Shown here one piece after another: positions 27,401-29,182 of a stretch of DNA of 29,182 nt. The notes under the pieces were generated by a model, which was given only the letters and a program-made list of their open reading frames with translations, was not told where the DNA came from and made no database searches. This DNA comes from JAUWTJ01 sp965603015 (GTDB taxonomy: Bacteria; Pseudomonadota; Alphaproteobacteria; M2410): assembly GCA_965603015.1 (NCBI GenBank), contig CBFDBJ010000046.1:1-29182 (forward strand), in the 5' to 3' direction. The position numbers were made by a program, and so were the translations under genes. The first letter of the stretch is position 1. Every line of letters starts with the position of its first letter.

Positions 27401-27718
27401 GCTATTTCGCTGGTCGGTGCATTGGAGGGTGGCAGCCTGACCGGGGAAGGCGAGATCGATTTGGCCAGTCTTTCCATGAAGGGCCGTACGGTGATCGATC
27501 TGACAGATTACGAAGGTCTTCCAAAATTCCGCAGCGCACTTTCGGGGCCCTTGAAGAAGCCGCAGACGGTTTGGGATGCAGAGGAGCTGGTTCTCAAGTT
27601 CACCGAAGCCTGGTTGCTCTCCAATCAGACCAAACAGATGCCCGATCTGCCCGGCTCTGATGGCGTATCAGTGACGGCGGAAGAACTGGATGATCTGGCG
27701 GCACCGGACGGGCCGTGA
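24480..27718 (+). pseudogene. AsmA-family protein, disrupted by a one-base frameshift near the 3' end
   Basis: AsmA-family proteins are anchored in the inner membrane and span the envelope; members are implicated in outer membrane lipid transport and homeostasis. The start is TTG 24480 (no ATG or GTG in frame nearby; GGGGA upstream). An N-terminal membrane segment (LSAFVLLAVGVIVATI) is followed by the typical VGREVKISGSVGFTILPYPSVDLGGV region, split here for length: VGREVKISGSV, then ILPYPSVDLGGVTVAN. Long beta-rich repeats follow, with FDINAILKLRQFTGFDLDRR and DLQVYGTPDLRLRGKL later. The first frame runs to 27377, but family-like sequence leaves it near 27206 and continues in another frame (MLGLKASNGTAHGFDLPGFS) to the TGA at 27718. 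Adding one C after 27206 gives ENLSGMLGLKAS and an intact protein of about 1079 residues. Confidence 0.85.
27204..27210 (+). other. Frameshift point in the AsmA-family gene
   Basis: The sequence reads gag-aac-tca-gcg. With one extra C it would read gag-aac-ctc-agc-ggg-atg-ctg, giving ENLSGML and joining both frames without loss. This looks like one missing C in a CC pair. Confidence 0.85.
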
Positions 27719-27728
27719 AATCCCCATG

Positions 27729-27858
27729 TGTCATCCCGGATGCGACGCAGTATGTAATGCTGCTTCGCTGGTCCGGGATCCAAATGGTTCAGCCTCAAGA
27801 GGTGTAGGCCCCGTACCAGCACAGCATCACTTCGTGCAGCAGCGCATACGGGGTGACA
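27729..27858. repeat. Compound palindromic intergenic element, TGTCAT ends (copy 2)
   Basis: The ends TGTCATCCC (27729-27737) and GGGGTGACA (27850-27858) are inverted with one mismatch. Inside is one hairpin with arms ATCCCGGA (27733-27740) and TCCGGGAT (27772-27779), extended by GCGACGCAG (27742-27750) against CTGCTTCGC (one mismatch). A second hairpin has arms CCCCGTA (27809-27815) and TACGGGG (27847-27853). Size, ends and location in a convergent gap (AsmA gene and the ribbon-helix-helix gene) match copy 1 at 17371-17496, though the internal sequences differ. Confidence 0.72.
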
Positions 27859-27870
27859 ATGATTTTCAAT

Positions 27871-28101
27871 CTATCCCTTGCGAAACCATTCCAGAACATA
27901 AATCCGGATGGCGCTTGAAAGCCCCGCGCCGCTGAGCCCGCCCGAGGCAAGGCGCTGGCCATCTATTTCTGAAATCAGTTCGTTAACGGACAAACCGCGC
28001 TGGTCGGCAATTTCCTTCAGCGCGTCCCAGAAGGCGGCTTCAAGGGTCACGCTGGTTCGATGACCTGAAAGCGTGACGGAGCGTTTTGCCGGGCGATCCA
28101 T
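27871..28101 (-). CDS. Small ribbon-helix-helix domain protein (RHH_4 type)
   Basis: The 76-residue protein begins MDRPAKRSVTLSGHRTSVTLE, a basic beta strand, then helices FWDALKEIADQRGLSVNELI and SSAIRIYVLEWFRK. This is the pattern of the RHH_4 family (PF13467), common in alphaproteobacteria and assumed to bind DNA as a dimer. No target is known. I chose ATG 28101 because AGGG lies 7 bases upstream; a TTG at 28107 is in frame but too close to that site. It follows fumC by 21 bp on the same strand, so the two may be cotranscribed. I recall such genes near fumC in other alphaproteobacteria. Confidence 0.85.
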   Translation of the reverse strand: MDRPAKRSVTLSGHRTSVTLEAAFWDALKEIADQRGLSVNELISEIDGQRLASGGLSGAGLSSAIRIYVLEWFRKG

Positions 28102-28122
28102 TGCCAATCCCTGATTTGCGTT

Positions 28123-29182
28123 CTACTTCGGCCCGATCATGTCTTCGGGGCGGACCACCGCATCAAATTCTTCTTCGGTGACAAAGCCAAGGCCGACGGC
28201 CTCCTCTTTGAGGGTGGTGCCGTTTTTGTGGGCGGTCTTGGCGACTTTGGTCGCGTTGTCGTAGCCGATCTTCGGCGCCAGAGCAGTGACCAGCATGAGC
28301 GAGCGCGCCATCAGATCCGCAATCGTCTTCTCGTTGGCCTCGATGCCCACGACGCAATTGTCGGTAAAGCTGACCGACGCATCAGCGATAAGCCGCATCG
28401 ATTGCAACAGGTTATAGATCATGACCGGCTTGAAGACATTGAGCTCCATGTGTCCCTGACTACCGGCAATGGTCACCGTCATGTGGTTGCCCATCACCTG
28501 CGTGCAGACCATGGTCATGGCCTCGCACTGGGTCGGGTTGACCTTGCCGGGCATGATGGACGAGCCCGGCTCGTTTTCCGGTAGGCTTAGTTCACCAAGG
28601 CCGGAGCGCGGTCCGGATCCAAGCAGGCGAATGTCATTGGCGATCTTGAATAGACCTGTCGCGATTGTGTTCATCACGCCGGACATTTCGACAATCGCGT
28701 CATGGGCCGCAAGCGCCTCGAACTTGTTGAGCGCGGTGACGAAAGGAACGCCGGTCGTTTTCGCGGCTTCCTCGGCGAACTTTTCGGCAAAGCCTGGCTT
28801 GGCATTCAGCCCGGTGCCCACGGCCGTGCCGCCCTGGGCAAGCTGATACATGCGCGGCAGGGATCCTTCGACCCGGTCAATGGCATAGGCGATTTGCGCG
28901 GCGTATCCGGAGAACTCCTGGCCCAGGGTAAGCGGTGTAGCATCCTGCAAATGCGTCCGGCCAATCTTGATGATACCCGACCAGGCCTCGGACTTTGTCT
29001 TGAGCGCGCCGTGCAGATGTTTCAGCGCCGGTATCAAGGTCCGATGCGCCTCTTCGGCAGCCGCGATATGCATGGCGGTCGGGAAGGTATCGTTTGATGA
29101 TTGCGACCTGTTGCAATGATCATTGGGGTGGACCGGGTCTTTCGACCCCATTTCGCCGCCGAGAATTTCGATAGCGCGGTTC
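28123..29182 (-). CDS. fumC: Class II fumarate hydratase (FumC), N-terminal part outside window
   Basis: FumC interconverts fumarate and L-malate in the TCA cycle, without an iron-sulfur cluster. The frame remains open to the window edge; residues before the first visible Met read NRAIEILGGE, as in FumC, so the ATG at 29151 is internal. Visible motifs are VHPNDHCNRSQSSNDTFPTAM (catalytic His and Ser/Asn region, split by one residue from a longer run), GRTHLQDATPLTLGQE, and the superfamily signature GSSIMPGKVNPTQCEA. The C-terminus ends EEEFDAVVRPEDMIGPK. About 350 residues are present, so roughly the first 110 to 120 are missing. It ends in TAG. The alternative aspartase is less likely given the C-terminal sequence and the lack of aspartase-specific features I know. 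Confidence 0.94.
   Translation of the reverse strand, partial: NRAIEILGGEMGSKDPVHPNDHCNRSQSSNDTFPTAMHIAAAEEAHRTLIPALKHLHGALKTKSEAWSGIIKIGRTHLQDATPLTLGQEFSGYAAQIAYAIDRVEGSLPRMYQLAQGGTAVGTGLNAKPGFAEKFAEEAAKTTGVPFVTALNKFEALAAHDAIVEMSGVMNTIATGLFKIANDIRLLGSGPRSGLGELSLPENEPGSSIMPGKVNPTQCEAMTMVCTQVMGNHMTVTIAGSQGHMELNVFKPVMIYNLLQSMRLIADASVSFTDNCVVGIEANEKTIADLMARSLMLVTALAPKIGYDNATKVAKTAHKNGTTLKEEAVGLGFVTEEEFDAVVRPEDMIGPK

Overview
This window is chromosomal DNA of an alphaproteobacterium, moderately GC-rich by eye. The gene order murD-ftsW-murG-murC-murB-ddl-ftsQ-ftsA-ftsZ-lpxC followed by bamD-recN-ligA is the classic alphaproteobacterial division and cell wall cluster. FtsZ has the long variable linker and the DIPAFLRR-type tail of that class. 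The RHH_4-type ribbon-helix-helix gene next to fumC and the TGTCAT-ended palindromic repeats fit the same class. I cannot name a genus.

Layout. Positions 1-10942 (+ strand) hold a tightly packed wall and division operon. MurD (5' end outside the window), MurG, MurC, MurB and Ddl build the peptidoglycan precursor. FtsW, FtsQ, FtsA and FtsZ form the divisome core. Several neighbours overlap by 1 to 13 bases. Two gaps carry TTAA boxes in inverted repeats, one before ddl and one before ftsZ. A strong intrinsic terminator closes the operon after ftsZ. lpxC (lipid A) follows as its own unit. A small antisense XRE-type regulator then separates lpxC from bamD, recN and ligA.

Positions 17520-24191 (- strand) hold a four-gene run read from right to left: a ClC-type chloride channel or transporter, UvrD helicase, PrmA ribosomal protein methyltransferase and an M24 aminopeptidase P. 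A divergent gap separates it from a large AsmA-family gene (+). The right end carries fumC (cut by the window edge) and a small ribbon-helix-helix gene, both on the - strand.

Most of the window is conserved housekeeping sequence, and I see no phage, transposon, CRISPR array, RNA gene or defence system. The features that stand out are breaks and intergenic structures. ligA is interrupted by one in-frame TAG between the second and third zinc-finger cysteines, with the rest of the protein intact downstream. The AsmA-family gene has a one-base frameshift near position 27206, again with an intact remainder. Both breaks would be undone by a single base, so either sequence error or very recent mutation must be considered. 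Two compound palindromes of about 130 bp with matching ends fill two convergent gene gaps. The ftsZ and ddl upstream regions hold TTAA boxes spaced 10 bp apart that resemble, but do not match, the CtrA site. I found no convincing previously undescribed system.
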